Source of the DNA: Knoellia flava TL1
GTDB taxonomy: Bacteria > Actinomycetota > Actinomycetes > Actinomycetales > Dermatophilaceae
Reading direction: 5' to 3'
Length of the DNA stretch: 64,000 nucleotides
NCBI RefSeq assembly: GCF_000768675.1
Contig: NZ_AVPI01000012.1
Location: 142,650 to 206,649, forward strand
In this document: positions 8,852 through 19,671 of the stretch, in pieces
How the letters are laid out: every line of letters starts with the position of its first letter
Position numbering within the stretch: position 1 is the stretch's first letter
The notes under the pieces: generated by a model
What the model was told of the DNA's origin: nothing
What the model saw: the letters and a program-made list of their open reading frames with translations, nothing else
Database searches by the model: none
Translations under genes and position numbers: made by a program

Positions 8852-9685
8852 TCACTTGGGGGCGTCGACCCCGAACCACTTCTTGTAGATGGTGTTGTAG
8901 GTGCCGTCCGCCTTGGCGGCCTTGATGACCTCGTTGGTGGTCTCGGCGAGCTTCGTGGCGTTGGCGTCGTCCTTCTTGAAGAGGATGCCGTACTGCTCGC
9001 CCGTGTCGAACTCCGTGACGACCTCGGTGGTCGGGTTGTCCTTGGCGTAGTCGTAGACGACGCCGTTGTCGTTGATCGCCCCGTCGACGCGGCCGGAGAG
9101 CACGCCCGCCATCTCGGTCGACAGGTCGTCGAAGACGACGACCTCGTAGCCGTTGGAGCCCTTGTTCTCCTCGGCGTAGGACTGGCCGGTCGTGTCGGTC
9201 TGGACGCCCAGCTTCTTGCCCTTGAGGCCCGCGAGGTCCTTGATGCCCGAGTCCTTCTTGACGATGAGCGCCTGCGTGGCGTCGAAGTAGGGGTCGGAAA
9301 AGAGGACGGCCTTCTTGCGCTCGTCGGTGATCGTCGTGCCGGCGGCAGCGGCGTCGCACTTCTTCGAGGCGAAGACGGCGCCGGAGGTGATCTGCGCGAA
9401 CTCGATGTCGACGATCTCCTGCTCGAGGCCGAGCTTCTTGGCGACGAGGTCCATGAGGTCGACGTCGAAGCCGACGACCTTCGAGCCCTCCTTGAACTGG
9501 AACGGCTTGTAGGACAGGTGCGTGCAGACCTTGAGTTTGCCTGACGTCACGGTGGTGACACCGGACGCGTTGGTGGCGGTGCCGCCACCCTCGCCGTCGT
9601 CGGAGCCACAGGCCGCGAGGCCGAGGACGGAGATGAGGGCCGCGGCGGCGAGGGAACCGACCCGGCGGGTGCGTGAGGTGCTCAC
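8852..9685 (-). CDS. Amino-acid ABC transporter substrate-binding lipoprotein
   Basis: A 277-residue lipoprotein. The signal peptide ends in a lipobox LAAC with Cys26 as the lipidated residue. The SBP_bac_3 fold follows: LKVCTHLSYKPFQF at the start, GFDVDLMDLVAKKLG, and a central AGTTITDERKKAVLFSDPY hinge segment. It captures polar amino acids outside the membrane for the adjacent permease/ATPase; the exact amino acid is not predictable. It starts with GTG behind an AAGGAG ribosome-binding site and is the first gene of the three-gene operon. Confidence 0.93.
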   Translation of the reverse strand: MSTSRTRRVGSLAAAALISVLGLAACGSDDGEGGGTATNASGVTTVTSGKLKVCTHLSYKPFQFKEGSKVVGFDVDLMDLVAKKLGLEQEIVDIEFAQITSGAVFASKKCDAAAAGTTITDERKKAVLFSDPYFDATQALIVKKDSGIKDLAGLKGKKLGVQTDTTGQSYAEENKGSNGYEVVVFDDLSTEMAGVLSGRVDGAINDNGVVYDYAKDNPTTEVVTEFDTGEQYGILFKKDDANATKLAETTNEVIKAAKADGTYNTIYKKWFGVDAPK

Positions 9686-9823
9686 GGGGTACTCCTTGTG
9701 GACTGTTGGCGTGGGGTCCCACGACCGACTGGGGGCGACCCTACCCAGCGGTGCACGGCATACGACCGTTTTGTCCGTTGAAGGGCCGAAATCGTGACCT
9801 GTGTTGCGACCGTGTGACGCGGC

Positions 9824-11182
9824 TCAGCCGTGGTGGGCGGCGATGATCCGGGCGTACTCGTGGCCAGAGTCCTTGACCGTGCGCTTCTGGGTCTCGTAGT
9901 CGACGTGGACGATGCCGAAGCGCTTGCTGTAGCCGAACGCCCACTCGAAGTTGTCCATGAGCGACCAGGCGAAGTAGCCGCGGATGTCCGCACCGTCGTC
10001 GATCGCCTGCTTCACCGCGTCGAGGTGGCCGTGCAGGTATGCCGTCCGGTCCGGGTCGTGGACCGCGCCGTCCTCGCTCACCTCGTCGGGCCAGGCCGAG
10101 CCGTTCTCGGTGATGTAGATCGGCAGGCCACACTCCTGCGCGGAGCGCATGAGGATGTCGTGGTGGCCCTGGGGCGAGATCTCCCAGCCCATGTCGGTGA
10201 GTGGCGGGTGCGGGTCGGTCTCCTCGACACCCTCCCCGCCCGGGAGCGGGTGCACCGCGCCCTCGGTGTGCTTGACCCGGGTGGGGAAGTAGTTGTTGAC
10301 GCCGAGGTTGTCGAGCGGGGCGCTGATGACCTCGAGGTCGCCGTCGTGGATGTAGGCGTGGTCGGTGATCGCGGCCGTGTTCTCGAGGAGCGACTCGGGG
10401 TAGGCGCCGTGGAAGAGCGGCCCGAAGAAGATCCCGTTGAGGGCGTCGTCGGCCCGGCGGACCGCGTCGAGGTCCGCTTCGGTGGGGTTGTCGGGGCCGT
10501 AGACCTGCGTCGGGTTGAGCGTGATCGACACCTCGGCTCCCGGGCAGTTCTCGCGGATCACCGGGACCGCCGTGCCGTGGGCGAGCATGAGGTGGTGGGC
10601 GGCGACGAGCCCTTCGACCCTGTCGGTGTGCCCCGGGGCGTGGTGGCCGAGCGTGTAGCTGAGCAGCGAGGAGCACCACGGCTCGTTGAGGGTCGTCCAG
10701 TTGGTGACGCGGTCACCGAGGTGGCTGACGACGGTCTGGGTGTACTCGGCGAACCAGTCCTTGATGTCACGGTTGAGCCAGCCGCCGCGGTCGTCGAGGA
10801 CCTGGGGGAGGTCCCAGTGGTAGAGCGTGACGAAGGGCCGGATCCCGTTCTCGAGCAGGTCGTCGACGAGGCGTGAGTAGAAGTCGATCCCGGCGGGGTT
10901 GACCTCGCCGGTGCCTGTCGGGATGACACGCGGCCACGCGACGGAGAAGCGGTAGGCGTCGAGCCCGAGCTCCTTCATGAGGACGACGTCCTGCGGCATG
11001 CGGCGGTAGTGGTCGCAGGCCGGGTCGCCGGTGTCCTTGTTGACGACGTTGCCCTCGACGTCGCAGAAGGTGTCCCAGATGGAGGGGCTGCGGCCGTCGG
11101 CCGTCGTCGAGCCCTCGATCTGGAAGGACGCGGTCGCCGCTCCCCAGAGGAAGCCGTCGGGGAACCTCGTGTCGAACGTCAT
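9824..11182 (-). CDS. GH1 family beta-glucosidase
   Basis: A 452-residue cytosolic glycoside hydrolase of family 1, which cleaves terminal beta-linked glucose or galactose from oligosaccharides. The N-terminal FPDGFLWGAATASFQIEG is the family signature. The acid/base Glu167 lies in TLNEPW and the nucleophile Glu359 in ITENGS. The length is normal and there is no signal peptide. It is not clustered with a sugar transporter. The ATG at 11182 is preceded by TAGGTT at 6 nt and no Shine-Dalgarno sequence, which suggests a leaderless message divergent from ohr. Confidence 0.95.
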   Translation of the reverse strand: MTFDTRFPDGFLWGAATASFQIEGSTTADGRSPSIWDTFCDVEGNVVNKDTGDPACDHYRRMPQDVVLMKELGLDAYRFSVAWPRVIPTGTGEVNPAGIDFYSRLVDDLLENGIRPFVTLYHWDLPQVLDDRGGWLNRDIKDWFAEYTQTVVSHLGDRVTNWTTLNEPWCSSLLSYTLGHHAPGHTDRVEGLVAAHHLMLAHGTAVPVIRENCPGAEVSITLNPTQVYGPDNPTEADLDAVRRADDALNGIFFGPLFHGAYPESLLENTAAITDHAYIHDGDLEVISAPLDNLGVNNYFPTRVKHTEGAVHPLPGGEGVEETDPHPPLTDMGWEISPQGHHDILMRSAQECGLPIYITENGSAWPDEVSEDGAVHDPDRTAYLHGHLDAVKQAIDDGADIRGYFAWSLMDNFEWAFGYSKRFGIVHVDYETQKRTVKDSGHEYARIIAAHHG

Positions 11183-11188
11183 GGACCC

Positions 11189-11194
11189 AACCTA
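11189..11194 (-). promoter_or_regulatory. -10 box, probable leaderless start of beta-glucosidase
   Basis: TAGGTT on the minus strand lies 6 nt before the ATG at 11182. No ribosome-binding site is present. Confidence 0.5.
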
Positions 11195-11227
11195 GTCCCG
11201 TGGCCGTTCGTGGGGCAGGGTGTTCCC

Positions 11228-11656
11228 ATGCCCTACGAAGCCCTCAACCAGACCCTCTACACCACCGCCGCCACCAACGAGGGTGGCCGTGACGGCACCG
11301 TGCGCAGCGAGGACGGTGTCATCGAGCTCGAGCTCGGCAAGCCCGGCAGCAGGTCGAACCCCAAGGCCAACCCCGAGACGCTCTTCGCCGCCGGCTATGC
11401 CGCCTGCTTCGGTGGCGCCCTCGGCCACGTCGCCGGTGAGGCCGGCGTCGACATCACGGGCTTCGCCGTGCGCGCGGCGGTGAGCTTCGGCCTCACCGAC
11501 ACCGGGGTCGGCATCGCCGTGGACATCGACGCGCTCCTGCCCGGTCTCGACGAGGCCATGGCCAAGGACCTCGTGCAGCGCGCCCACCTCGGCTGCCCCT
11601 ACTCCAAGGCCACGCACGGCAACATCGACGTCACCGTGACGAGCAGGGTGGCCTGA
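11228..11656 (+). CDS. Organic hydroperoxide resistance protein (Ohr/OsmC family)
   Basis: A 142-residue thiol peroxidase of the Ohr subfamily, which reduces organic hydroperoxides in the cytosol. The two catalytic cysteines are visible: Cys60 in GYAACF and Cys123 in LGCPYSKAT. The N-terminal LYTTAAT and GGRDGTV segments match the family. It is probably cotranscribed with the NAD(P)-binding gene starting 2 bp later. The ATG is preceded by CAGGGT at 6 nt, a weaker leaderless candidate. No OhrR-type regulator gene is adjacent. Confidence 0.93.
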   Translation: MPYEALNQTLYTTAATNEGGRDGTVRSEDGVIELELGKPGSRSNPKANPETLFAAGYAACFGGALGHVAGEAGVDITGFAVRAAVSFGLTDTGVGIAVDIDALLPGLDEAMAKDLVQRAHLGCPYSKATHGNIDVTVTSRVA

Positions 11657-11658
11657 CA

Positions 11659-12309
11659 GTGGCCGCCGTGACGATCATCGGTGGGCACGGCAAGGTCGCC
11701 CTGCGGGCCTCCCGCCTCCTCGCCGACGCCGGCCACGACGTGACGTCGTGGGTGCGCAACCCCGACCACGTCCCCGACGTCGAGGCGACCGGCGCCACCG
11801 CGGCGGTCCACGACGCCGAGAGCATGTCGACCGAGCAGATGGCGCGGGCGCTCGCGGGCGCGGACGTGGTCGTCTGGTCGGCCGGCGCCGGTGGCGGCTC
11901 ACCGGAGCGGACCCGGGCGGTCGACCACGAGGCCGCAGTGCGCTCTATGGACGCGGCAGCGACCCTCGCGGACCCGCTCTACGTCATGGTCTCCTACTTC
12001 GGGGCCGGGTCGGATCACGGTGTGCCGCAGGACAACCCGTTCTTTGCGTACGCCGAGGCCAAGGCGGCGGCCGACGAGCACCTGCGCGGCTCGGACCTGC
12101 GGTGGGTCGTCCTCGGGCCGAGCACGCTCACGGACGAGCCGGGAACCGGGCAGGTCGACGTGGATGCGGAAGAGAGCGGTGAGGTGACCCGCGACGACGT
12201 CGCCGCGGTCATCGCACACGTCGTCGAGCACCCCGAGCTGGCAGGCCGCACGATCCGCTTCAACAACGGCGACACCCCCATCGCCGAGGCGCTCGACTCC
12301 CTGGTCTGA
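11659..12309 (+). CDS. NAD(P)-binding Rossmann-fold oxidoreductase (atypical SDR)
   Basis: A 216-residue protein starting with GTG. The Rossmann nucleotide-binding loop is IIGGHGKVA at residues 6-14, a G-x-x-G variant seen in atypical short-chain dehydrogenases (SDR_a5, YwnB/NmrA-like). The YAEAK segment takes the place of the YxxxK motif. The family includes NAD(P)H-dependent reductases and redox sensors; the substrate is unknown. Its position right behind ohr suggests a role under oxidative stress (inference). It ends 4 bp from the converging MOSC gene. Confidence 0.85.
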   Translation: MAAVTIIGGHGKVALRASRLLADAGHDVTSWVRNPDHVPDVEATGATAAVHDAESMSTEQMARALAGADVVVWSAGAGGGSPERTRAVDHEAAVRSMDAAATLADPLYVMVSYFGAGSDHGVPQDNPFFAYAEAKAAADEHLRGSDLRWVVLGPSTLTDEPGTGQVDVDAEESGEVTRDDVAAVIAHVVEHPELAGRTIRFNNGDTPIAEALDSLV

Positions 12310-12312
12310 CCA

Positions 12313-13164
12313 TCAGTCGGGGACGACCTCGTCCCCGACGCGGACCACGCCCGTGCCGTCGGGGATGAGCTGCACGGCGAACCACGTCGCGCCGTCCCAG
12401 CGACGGTGCCGGGCGAGGGTGCGGATCGGCTCCTTGCCGGTCTCGAGCGAGTCGAGGTCGATCGTCGTCATGACGCAGCGGTCGACCGGCTTCGCGACGC
12501 GGAACGTCACCTCACCGAGCCGCACTCTTCTCCACGAGTCCTCGACGAACGGCTCGAGGTCGCCCCCGATGACGACGTTGGGCCGGAACCGCTCCATGGG
12601 CAGCGGCTCGGGGAGCTCCTCGCCCCGCTCGACCGCGGTCTCGGCGATCCAGTCGTTGAGCCGGTCGAGCGAACTGCGGCTCGCGAGCGTCACCGGATAT
12701 CCGTCCGCGTATGCCGTGTGGTCGCCGTCCCGGCTGTAGGCCGGGTTGAGCGCCCGGGCCGTGGGGTCGACGCACCGCACGAGGCGCAGGCCCGGCTGCC
12801 CGACGGCCTCGCTGAGCCACGCGTCGGCCTCGGGGGAGACGAGGGCGCCGGTGAGGTCGTGGCGGTGCAGCCGGACCGGCACGACCTCGGACCCGCCCTT
12901 GTCGTCGAGGTGCAGGTCGGGTCGGCCGGGCGCGCGCAGGCGCAGGCCGGCCCCGACGTCGGACGACGTCTCCGGGGTGTCGGCGACGACCGAGAAGAGC
13001 CGGTGGACCTCACGCGCCGAGACGAGCCGCGCGTCAACGTCGACGACCATCCAGCGACGGTCACCCACGAACCCCGCGCGCTCGACGGTGGCGGTCCGGA
13101 CAGGACGGATCGCCCCGCTCTTGAGCGGATGCACGGTGAGCCCGGTCACGCGAGGTGACGGCAC
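12313..13164 (-). CDS. MOSC domain-containing protein (YcbX-like)
   Basis: A 283-residue protein with an N-terminal MOSC_N beta barrel (LTVHPLKSG near residue 8) and a C-terminal MOSC domain ending near residue 270. The RCVMTTID segment contains the cysteine thought to bind molybdenum cofactor. Relatives (YcbX, mARC) reduce N-hydroxylated compounds. The GTG at 13164 is chosen because AAGGGGG lies 7 nt before it; an upstream in-frame ATG at 13191 would start inside the hairpin region. A GTATGCCG-type octamer (13164-13171) covers the start site. Confidence 0.85.
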   Translation of the reverse strand: MPSPRVTGLTVHPLKSGAIRPVRTATVERAGFVGDRRWMVVDVDARLVSAREVHRLFSVVADTPETSSDVGAGLRLRAPGRPDLHLDDKGGSEVVPVRLHRHDLTGALVSPEADAWLSEAVGQPGLRLVRCVDPTARALNPAYSRDGDHTAYADGYPVTLASRSSLDRLNDWIAETAVERGEELPEPLPMERFRPNVVIGGDLEPFVEDSWRRVRLGEVTFRVAKPVDRCVMTTIDLDSLETGKEPIRTLARHRRWDGATWFAVQLIPDGTGVVRVGDEVVPD

Positions 13165-13191
13165 GGCATACCCCCTTCTTGTCCGACTCAT

Positions 13192-13240
13192 TGCGCGTTC
13201 GGCCCGTTCGTCGCTGCGCTCCTCACGGGCCGAACGCGCA
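13192..13240. terminator. 16-bp inverted repeat downstream of carbonic anhydrase
   Basis: TGCGCGTTCGGCCCGT at 13192-13207 is perfectly complementary to 13225-13240, with a 17-nt loop. It lies 11 bp behind the carbonic anhydrase stop and upstream of the MOSC gene on the same strand, so it probably terminates the fumarase-carbonic anhydrase transcript. Confidence 0.7.
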
Positions 13241-13251
13241 TTGGGTCGAGG

Positions 13252-13763
13252 TCAGATGCGCTGCTCGAGCAGGCCGCTGTCGACGTCGTAGAGGAAGCCG
13301 CCTACGGCGACGGTGTCGGGGATGAGCGGGTGCGAGCGCACGGCCATGACGTCGGCCTTGAGCGCGGCCTCCTGGTCGGGGACGACGTGGAAGCCGACCC
13401 ACGACGCGTCGGTGCCGGCCTTCTCGCCGATGACCTCGCGCAGCTCGACCTCGGAGTACTTCGTCATCGCGCACCGGGTGTGCGGGACGACGAGGATGCG
13501 CTGCACGTTGAGCAGGTGCACGCCGAGGACGAGCGCCTCGAGCGCGGCGGAGGTGACGCGGCCGCCCGGGTTGCGGAAGATCTTGGCGTCGCCGGGGGAG
13601 AGGCCAAGCATGCCGAGGGGGGCGATGCGCGAGTCCATGCACGTGACGATCGCGATGCCGGCGTGGGCGACACCATCGAAGCCACCGAGGTCGAAGGTCT
13701 GCGCGAAGGTGCGGTTCGCCTCGAGGAGGTCGTCGAACTCGCCTGTCGCAGTGGGGTTCTCGC

Positions 13764-13767
<4 letters not shown>
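13252..13767 (-). CDS. Beta-class carbonic anhydrase
   Basis: A 171-residue zinc enzyme for CO2/bicarbonate interconversion. The zinc ligands and dyad are all visible: Cys43, Asp45 and Arg47 in CMDSR, His96 and Cys99 in HTRC. The length fits the short actinobacterial beta-CA type. The GTG start overlaps the fumarase stop (GTGA), so translation is probably coupled. Bicarbonate supply for anaplerotic carboxylation would fit next to a TCA-cycle gene (inference). Confidence 0.93.
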
Positions 13768-15479
<1,712 letters not shown>

Positions 15480-15487
15480 GGTGTCCT

Positions 15488-16423
15488 TCAGATCTCCTCA
15501 CGGGTGGGGGCGTAGGCGCCGGAGCGGCCGACCGTGACGGCGCTCGTGCCGAGCGCTCGCTCGACGGCGGGGGTGACGGCGTCGAGGGTCGCCGCGCGCA
15601 GTCGGTCGCGGGCGGCGGCGTCGCCGAGCAGCCCGGCGTCGAGGAGCCCGGAGACGAGTCCGGCCATGAACGAGTCGCCGGCGCCGACGGTGTCGGCGAC
15701 CCTGTCGACCCGTGCCGGTGCGTCGCCGACCTCGCCGGTCGAGCTCACGCGGTAGGTGACGCCGTCGCCGCCACGGGTGACGACGACGAGGCCGGGACCC
15801 AGCCCGCCCCACGCGGCCATGACCTCGGGAAGGGAGCGGCCGGCATACAGCCACTCGACGTCGTCGGCGCTCGCCTTGACGACGTCGCTCACGGTGATGA
15901 GCTCCTCGATCCGCACGCGGACCTCGTCGACGGTGCCCATGATCGTCGGCCGGACGTTGGGGTCGTAGGAGATCGTCGCGTGCGCGCGGGCGTCGGTGAG
16001 GGTGCGGGTGATGACCTCGGCGCCGGGCAGCAGGGTGGCCGCGATCGACCCCGTGTGGACGTGGCCGAAGCGCGCGAGGTCGTCGACCGGGCGCAGCTCC
16101 CAGTGCAGGTCGAAGTCGTACTCCGCCGCGCCGGAGTCGTCGAGGGTGGCCTTAGCGGTGGAGGTCCCGTGACCGCCGGCGTCGAGGTTCTCGATGGTGA
16201 CGCCGTGGTCGGTGATCTGCTCGCGGCAGCGCCGGCCGTGGCCGTCGTCGCCGAGCGTCGTCGCGAGGACCGTCTCGTGCCCGAGGCGGGCGATGCCCAT
16301 GGCGACGTTGGCGGGGGAGCCGCCGACGTGCTCGGTCACGGCCCCGTCGGGGGTGTGGACGATGTCGACGAGGGTCTCGCCGACGACGAGGACCGGGGTG
16401 CTGGGCGCGGCGTCGGTGGTCAT
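15488..16423 (-). CDS. PfkB-family carbohydrate kinase (fructokinase-like)
   Basis: A 311-residue ribokinase-fold sugar kinase. The first signature is [15 protein letters not shown] near residue 34, and the second, which holds the catalytic Asp, is DTVGAGDSF near residue 250. The overall pattern is closest to fructokinases. It transfers ATP phosphate to a sugar in the cytosol; the substrate is not certain. It starts 1 bp after the glpX stop codon and is probably in one transcript with glpX and the fumarase gene, all linked to sugar phosphates and central carbon flow. Confidence 0.9.
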   Translation of the reverse strand: MTTDAAPSTPVLVVGETLVDIVHTPDGAVTEHVGGSPANVAMGIARLGHETVLATTLGDDGHGRRCREQITDHGVTIENLDAGGHGTSTAKATLDDSGAAEYDFDLHWELRPVDDLARFGHVHTGSIAATLLPGAEVITRTLTDARAHATISYDPNVRPTIMGTVDEVRVRIEELITVSDVVKASADDVEWLYAGRSLPEVMAAWGGLGPGLVVVTRGGDGVTYRVSSTGEVGDAPARVDRVADTVGAGDSFMAGLVSGLLDAGLLGDAAARDRLRAATLDAVTPAVERALGTSAVTVGRSGAYAPTREEI

Positions 16424-16424
16424 G

Positions 16425-17423
16425 TCAGCCCTCGCTCCGGGGGAGGCCCGCGGTCCGGTCGAGCACGTGGTGGCTCTCGATGACGCGGACGGTGCCGGAC
16501 TTGCTCCGCATGACGATCGAGTTCGTCGTGGCGCGGCCCCGGGAGTAGCGCACGCCCTGCAGCAGCTCGCCGTCGGTGATGCCCGTGCCGACGAAGAAGC
16601 AGTTGTCGGAGGTGACGAGGTCGTCGGTGGTGAGGACCTTGTCGAGGTCGTGGCCGGCATCGATCGCCTTCTGGCGCTCGTCGTCGTCCTGCGGCCAGAG
16701 CCGGCCCTGGATGACGCCACCGAGGCACTTGATGGCGCAGGCGGTGATGATGCCCTCGGGAGTGCCGCCGATGCCGAGCAGCAGGTCGATGCCGGTGGTC
16801 TCGCGCGCAGCCGAGATGGCGCCCGCGACGTCGCCGTCGGAGATGAGCTTGATCCGGGCGCCGGTGTCGCGCACCTCGCGGGCGAGGGCCTCGTGGCGGG
16901 GGCGGTCGAGCATGACGACGGTGACGTCCTCTGGGCGCTCCTTCTTGACCTTGGCGATGCGGCGGACGTTCTCGGCCGCAGGCAGGCGGATGTCGACGAC
17001 GTCCGCGACCTCGGGACCGGCGACGAGCTTGTCCATGTAGAAGACGGCGCTCGGGTCGTACATCGAGCCCCGGTCGCTCACGGCCATGACGGCGATGGCG
17101 TTGGGCATGCCCTTGGCGGTGAGGGTCGTGCCGTCGATCGGGTCGACCGCGACGTCGACCTCGGGGCCCGCGCCGTTGCCGACCTGCTCGCCGTTGAAGA
17201 GCATGGGCGCGTTGTCCTTCTCGCCCTCGCCGATGACGACGGTCCCGCGCATCTCGACGGTGGAGATGAGGGCACGCATCGCCTCGACGGCGGCGCCGTC
17301 CGCGCGGTTCTTGTCACCTCGTCCGACCCATCGCCCGCCTGCCATCGCGGCGGCCTCGGTGACCCGGACGAGCTCGAGCGCGAGGTTGCGGTCGGGGACG
17401 TTCGCGGAGGGGGCGTCGGGCAT
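16425..17423 (-). CDS. glpX: Class II fructose-1,6-bisphosphatase
   Basis: A 332-residue GlpX-type phosphatase, the gluconeogenic enzyme of actinobacteria. The metal-binding [10 protein letters not shown] and DPIDGTT motifs lie at about residues 65 and 97. The ligand segments [12 protein letters not shown] and the C-terminal [13 protein letters not shown] are also conserved. The ATG at 17423 follows an AAGGA box, whereas the longer upstream frame reads across the promoter. It heads the glpX / kinase / fumarase / carbonic anhydrase gene run. Confidence 0.95.
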   Translation of the reverse strand: MPDAPSANVPDRNLALELVRVTEAAAMAGGRWVGRGDKNRADGAAVEAMRALISTVEMRGTVVIGEGEKDNAPMLFNGEQVGNGAGPEVDVAVDPIDGTTLTAKGMPNAIAVMAVSDRGSMYDPSAVFYMDKLVAGPEVADVVDIRLPAAENVRRIAKVKKERPEDVTVVMLDRPRHEALAREVRDTGARIKLISDGDVAGAISAARETTGIDLLLGIGGTPEGIITACAIKCLGGVIQGRLWPQDDDERQKAIDAGHDLDKVLTTDDLVTSDNCFFVGTGITDGELLQGVRYSRGRATTNSIVMRSKSGTVRVIESHHVLDRTAGLPRSEG

Positions 17424-17543
17424 GAGGAACCTGTCCTTCGTGACGTGGCGCGGCAGCCGGTCAGCGGCGGCCGGGGAGCGGTGGCCCGACTCTATCGCCG
17501 ACCCGATATGGGGAATCGTGCGGTCATCGGCGACCATGGAGGG

Positions 17544-18095
17544 GTGAGCCAGACGCCGGCGAAGAGCCACTACTCCTCGGGATCCGTCCCCAACATGGTG
17601 CGGTCCCTGCTCGTCATCGGGGCGCTCATGGGCCTCATCTGGTTCATGACCCCGCGGGTCAACAGCATCGGTGGACCCGTCGTCGACGTGCACGCGACCG
17701 CGGTCGACGTGGCGGAGCAGAGCGGCTGGCCTATCTCGGAGGCGGTCGACCTGCCGAAGGACTGGAAGACGACGAGCGCCCGCTACGTCCGTGGCACCGA
17801 CGGGCTCATGACGTGGCACGCGGGCTACCAGGCGCCGTCGGGCAACTACGTCGCCGTCGAGCAGACGCGGGACGCGACCCGGGCGTGGGTCGAGGCCCAG
17901 ACGAACCGGGCACGACGCGTCGGCGAGCTCGAGGCCGCCGGGACCACGTGGGTCAAGTACGAGCGGGGCGGCAAGGTGCAGAACAGCCTGGTCGACCGCC
18001 GCACCGGCTCGGGCGAGCTCACGACGCTGCTCACCGGGACCGGCACCTTCGAGGAGCTCGCGTTCGTCGCCGAGCACCTGGGCCCGGTCACGTGA
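17544..18095 (+). CDS. DUF4245 membrane-anchored protein
   Basis: A 183-residue protein with a single N-terminal membrane helix at about residues 18-36 ([18 protein letters not shown]) and an extracytoplasmic domain. The region after the helix ([20 protein letters not shown]) and the SLVDRRTG...[10 protein letters not shown] end match the actinobacterial DUF4245 family, which is commonly found beside glpX and xseAB. Its function is unknown. It starts with GTG behind GGAGG, divergent from glpX across 120 bp that carries both promoters, and meets xseB tail to tail. Confidence 0.8.
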   Translation: MSQTPAKSHYSSGSVPNMVRSLLVIGALMGLIWFMTPRVNSIGGPVVDVHATAVDVAEQSGWPISEAVDLPKDWKTTSARYVRGTDGLMTWHAGYQAPSGNYVAVEQTRDATRAWVEAQTNRARRVGELEAAGTTWVKYERGGKVQNSLVDRRTGSGELTTLLTGTGTFEELAFVAEHLGPVT

Positions 18096-18104
18096 GCCAC
18101 GCCG

Positions 18105-18356
18105 TCACTCGCTGAGCTTGGCCTCGGCCTCGTCGAGCCACTGCGCGCAGTGGGCGGCCAGCACCTCGCCGCGCTGCCACAGGCCCATGCTGTCCTCGAG
18201 CCCGACCTGGCCGTTCTCGAGCCGGGCGACGATGTCGACGAGCTCGTCGCGGGCGGCCTCGTAGCTCATCTCGGCGACGTCGGCGTTGGCCTCGTCGACC
18301 TCGGGTGCGGCGACAACGGTCTCGTCCGACTCGGGCTGCGGGGTGTCCTTGGCCAT
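18105..18356 (-). CDS. xseB: Exodeoxyribonuclease VII small subunit
   Basis: An 83-residue protein. The XseB core begins near residue 30 (SYEAARDELVDIVARLENGQVGLEDSM) and forms the helical hairpin that binds XseA. The 28 residues before it are an acidic extension. With XseA it degrades single-stranded DNA to oligonucleotides. It begins 10 bp behind xseA. The ATG is preceded at 7 nt by TAGGGT, whose first three bases are the xseA stop codon. Confidence 0.93.
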   Translation of the reverse strand: MAKDTPQPESDETVVAAPEVDEANADVAEMSYEAARDELVDIVARLENGQVGLEDSMGLWQRGEVLAAHCAQWLDEAEAKLSE

Positions 18357-18363
18357 GACGTGC

Positions 18364-18369
18364 ACCCTA
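18364..18369 (-). promoter_or_regulatory. xseB: -10-like box formed partly by the xseA stop codon
   Basis: TAGGGT on the minus strand ends 7 nt before the xseB ATG. It could give a second, leaderless xseB transcript in addition to read-through from xseA. Confidence 0.35.
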
Positions 18370-19590
18370 ACCCTCGGTCCGGACGCCGAAGTCGCCCCGA
18401 GCCACGGTGACGTGGAGCAGCTCGTCGACCTCGAGCTCGGCGGGGTCGTGGACGACCGCGCCGTCGACCCGTTGGACGATCGCATAGCCCCGGTCGAGGG
18501 TCGACTGCGGCGAGAGCGTGCGCACCTGGGCCCGGAGGTGCCCGATGTGGTCCTGGTGGCGGTGCACCTGTGCCTCCACGCGGTGGTGGGCGCGCGAGCG
18601 GAGTGCTGAGACCACGTCCCGCTGCACCCGGACGAACGCACCGGGGTCGGCGAGCACGGGGCGTGAGCGCAGCTCGACGAGCCGGCGCCGCTCGTGGTGC
18701 AGCCGGGACGCGAGCGCGCGACGGGCCCGGGACCGCGCCGCGTCGACGGCGTGGTGCTCGCGCTCGGCGTCGGGGACGATCGCCTTGGCGGCGTCGGTCG
18801 GGGTCGAGGCCCGGTGGTCGGCGACGAGGTCGAGGAGCGGGGTGTCGACGTCGTGCCCGATGGCGCTGACGACCGGGGTCCGCGCCGCGGCGACGGCGCG
18901 CAGCATGGCCTCGTTGCTGAAGGGGAGGAGGTCCTCGACCCCTCCGCCGCCACGTGCGATGACGATGACGTCGACGTCCGGTATGCCGTCCAGCTCGCCG
19001 AGCGCCTGGGTCACCTCCGTGACCGCGGTGGAGCCCTGCACCGCCACCTGCCGGATCTCGAAGCGGGCTGTCGGCCAGCGGCGTCGGGTGTTCTCGACGA
19101 CGTCCTTCTCCGCCGCGCTCGCCCGGCCGCAGATGAGCCCGATGCGTCGCGGCAGGAAGGGCAGCGGTCGCTTGCGGTCGACGTCGAAGAGGCCCTCGCT
19201 CGCGAGGTTGCGCTTGAGGTACTCGATCCGAGCGAGCAGCTCGCCCACGCCGACCGGGCGGATCTGGCGGCCGTCCATCGTCAGGGTCCCTCGCTGGGTC
19301 CAGAACGACGGCTTGGCCTGCACGACGACCCTGAGTCCCTCGCTGACCGGCGCCGCCATGGCGTCGAGGGCGTTGACGTGGATCGAGACCGACAGCGACA
19401 TGTCGACGTCCGCGTCGCGCAGGGTGAGGTAGGCGGTGCGGGCTCCCGGGCGGCGGTTGAGCTGGACCACCTGCCCCTCGACCCAGACCACCGACATCTT
19501 CTCGACGTAGTCGGCGATCTTCATCGAGAGCAGGCGCACCGGCCACGGCGACTCGGCCGTCGTGTCGGCCGCACGCTCCGGGAGGGACAT
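18367..19590 (-). CDS. xseA: Exodeoxyribonuclease VII large subunit
   Basis: A 407-residue nuclease subunit. An N-terminal OB fold (residues about 25-120, VWVEGQVVQLNRRPGARTAY) is followed by the catalytic domain with IGLICGRASAAEKD, VIVIARGGGGVEDLLPFSNE and SAIGHDVDTPLLDLVADHRASTPT. A long arginine-rich coiled coil at about 270-360 binds XseB copies. It acts in repair and in removal of single-stranded DNA. It ends in TAG, and xseB follows. Confidence 0.95.
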   Translation of the reverse strand: MSLPERAADTTAESPWPVRLLSMKIADYVEKMSVVWVEGQVVQLNRRPGARTAYLTLRDADVDMSLSVSIHVNALDAMAAPVSEGLRVVVQAKPSFWTQRGTLTMDGRQIRPVGVGELLARIEYLKRNLASEGLFDVDRKRPLPFLPRRIGLICGRASAAEKDVVENTRRRWPTARFEIRQVAVQGSTAVTEVTQALGELDGIPDVDVIVIARGGGGVEDLLPFSNEAMLRAVAAARTPVVSAIGHDVDTPLLDLVADHRASTPTDAAKAIVPDAEREHHAVDAARSRARRALASRLHHERRRLVELRSRPVLADPGAFVRVQRDVVSALRSRAHHRVEAQVHRHQDHIGHLRAQVRTLSPQSTLDRGYAIVQRVDGAVVHDPAELEVDELLHVTVARGDFGVRTEG

Positions 19591-19671
19591 GCCGCTCAGT
19601 CAACACTGCCCGACGGACACCGCGAGCCTCGACGCGCCACCGTCACGACGACGCGGCGGCCAAGGTCGGCC

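Noticed and set aside
13165..13191. Upstream ATG (13191) for the MOSC gene
   Set aside because: It lies within the carbonic anhydrase hairpin region, whereas GTG 13164 has a ribosome-binding site at the right distance.
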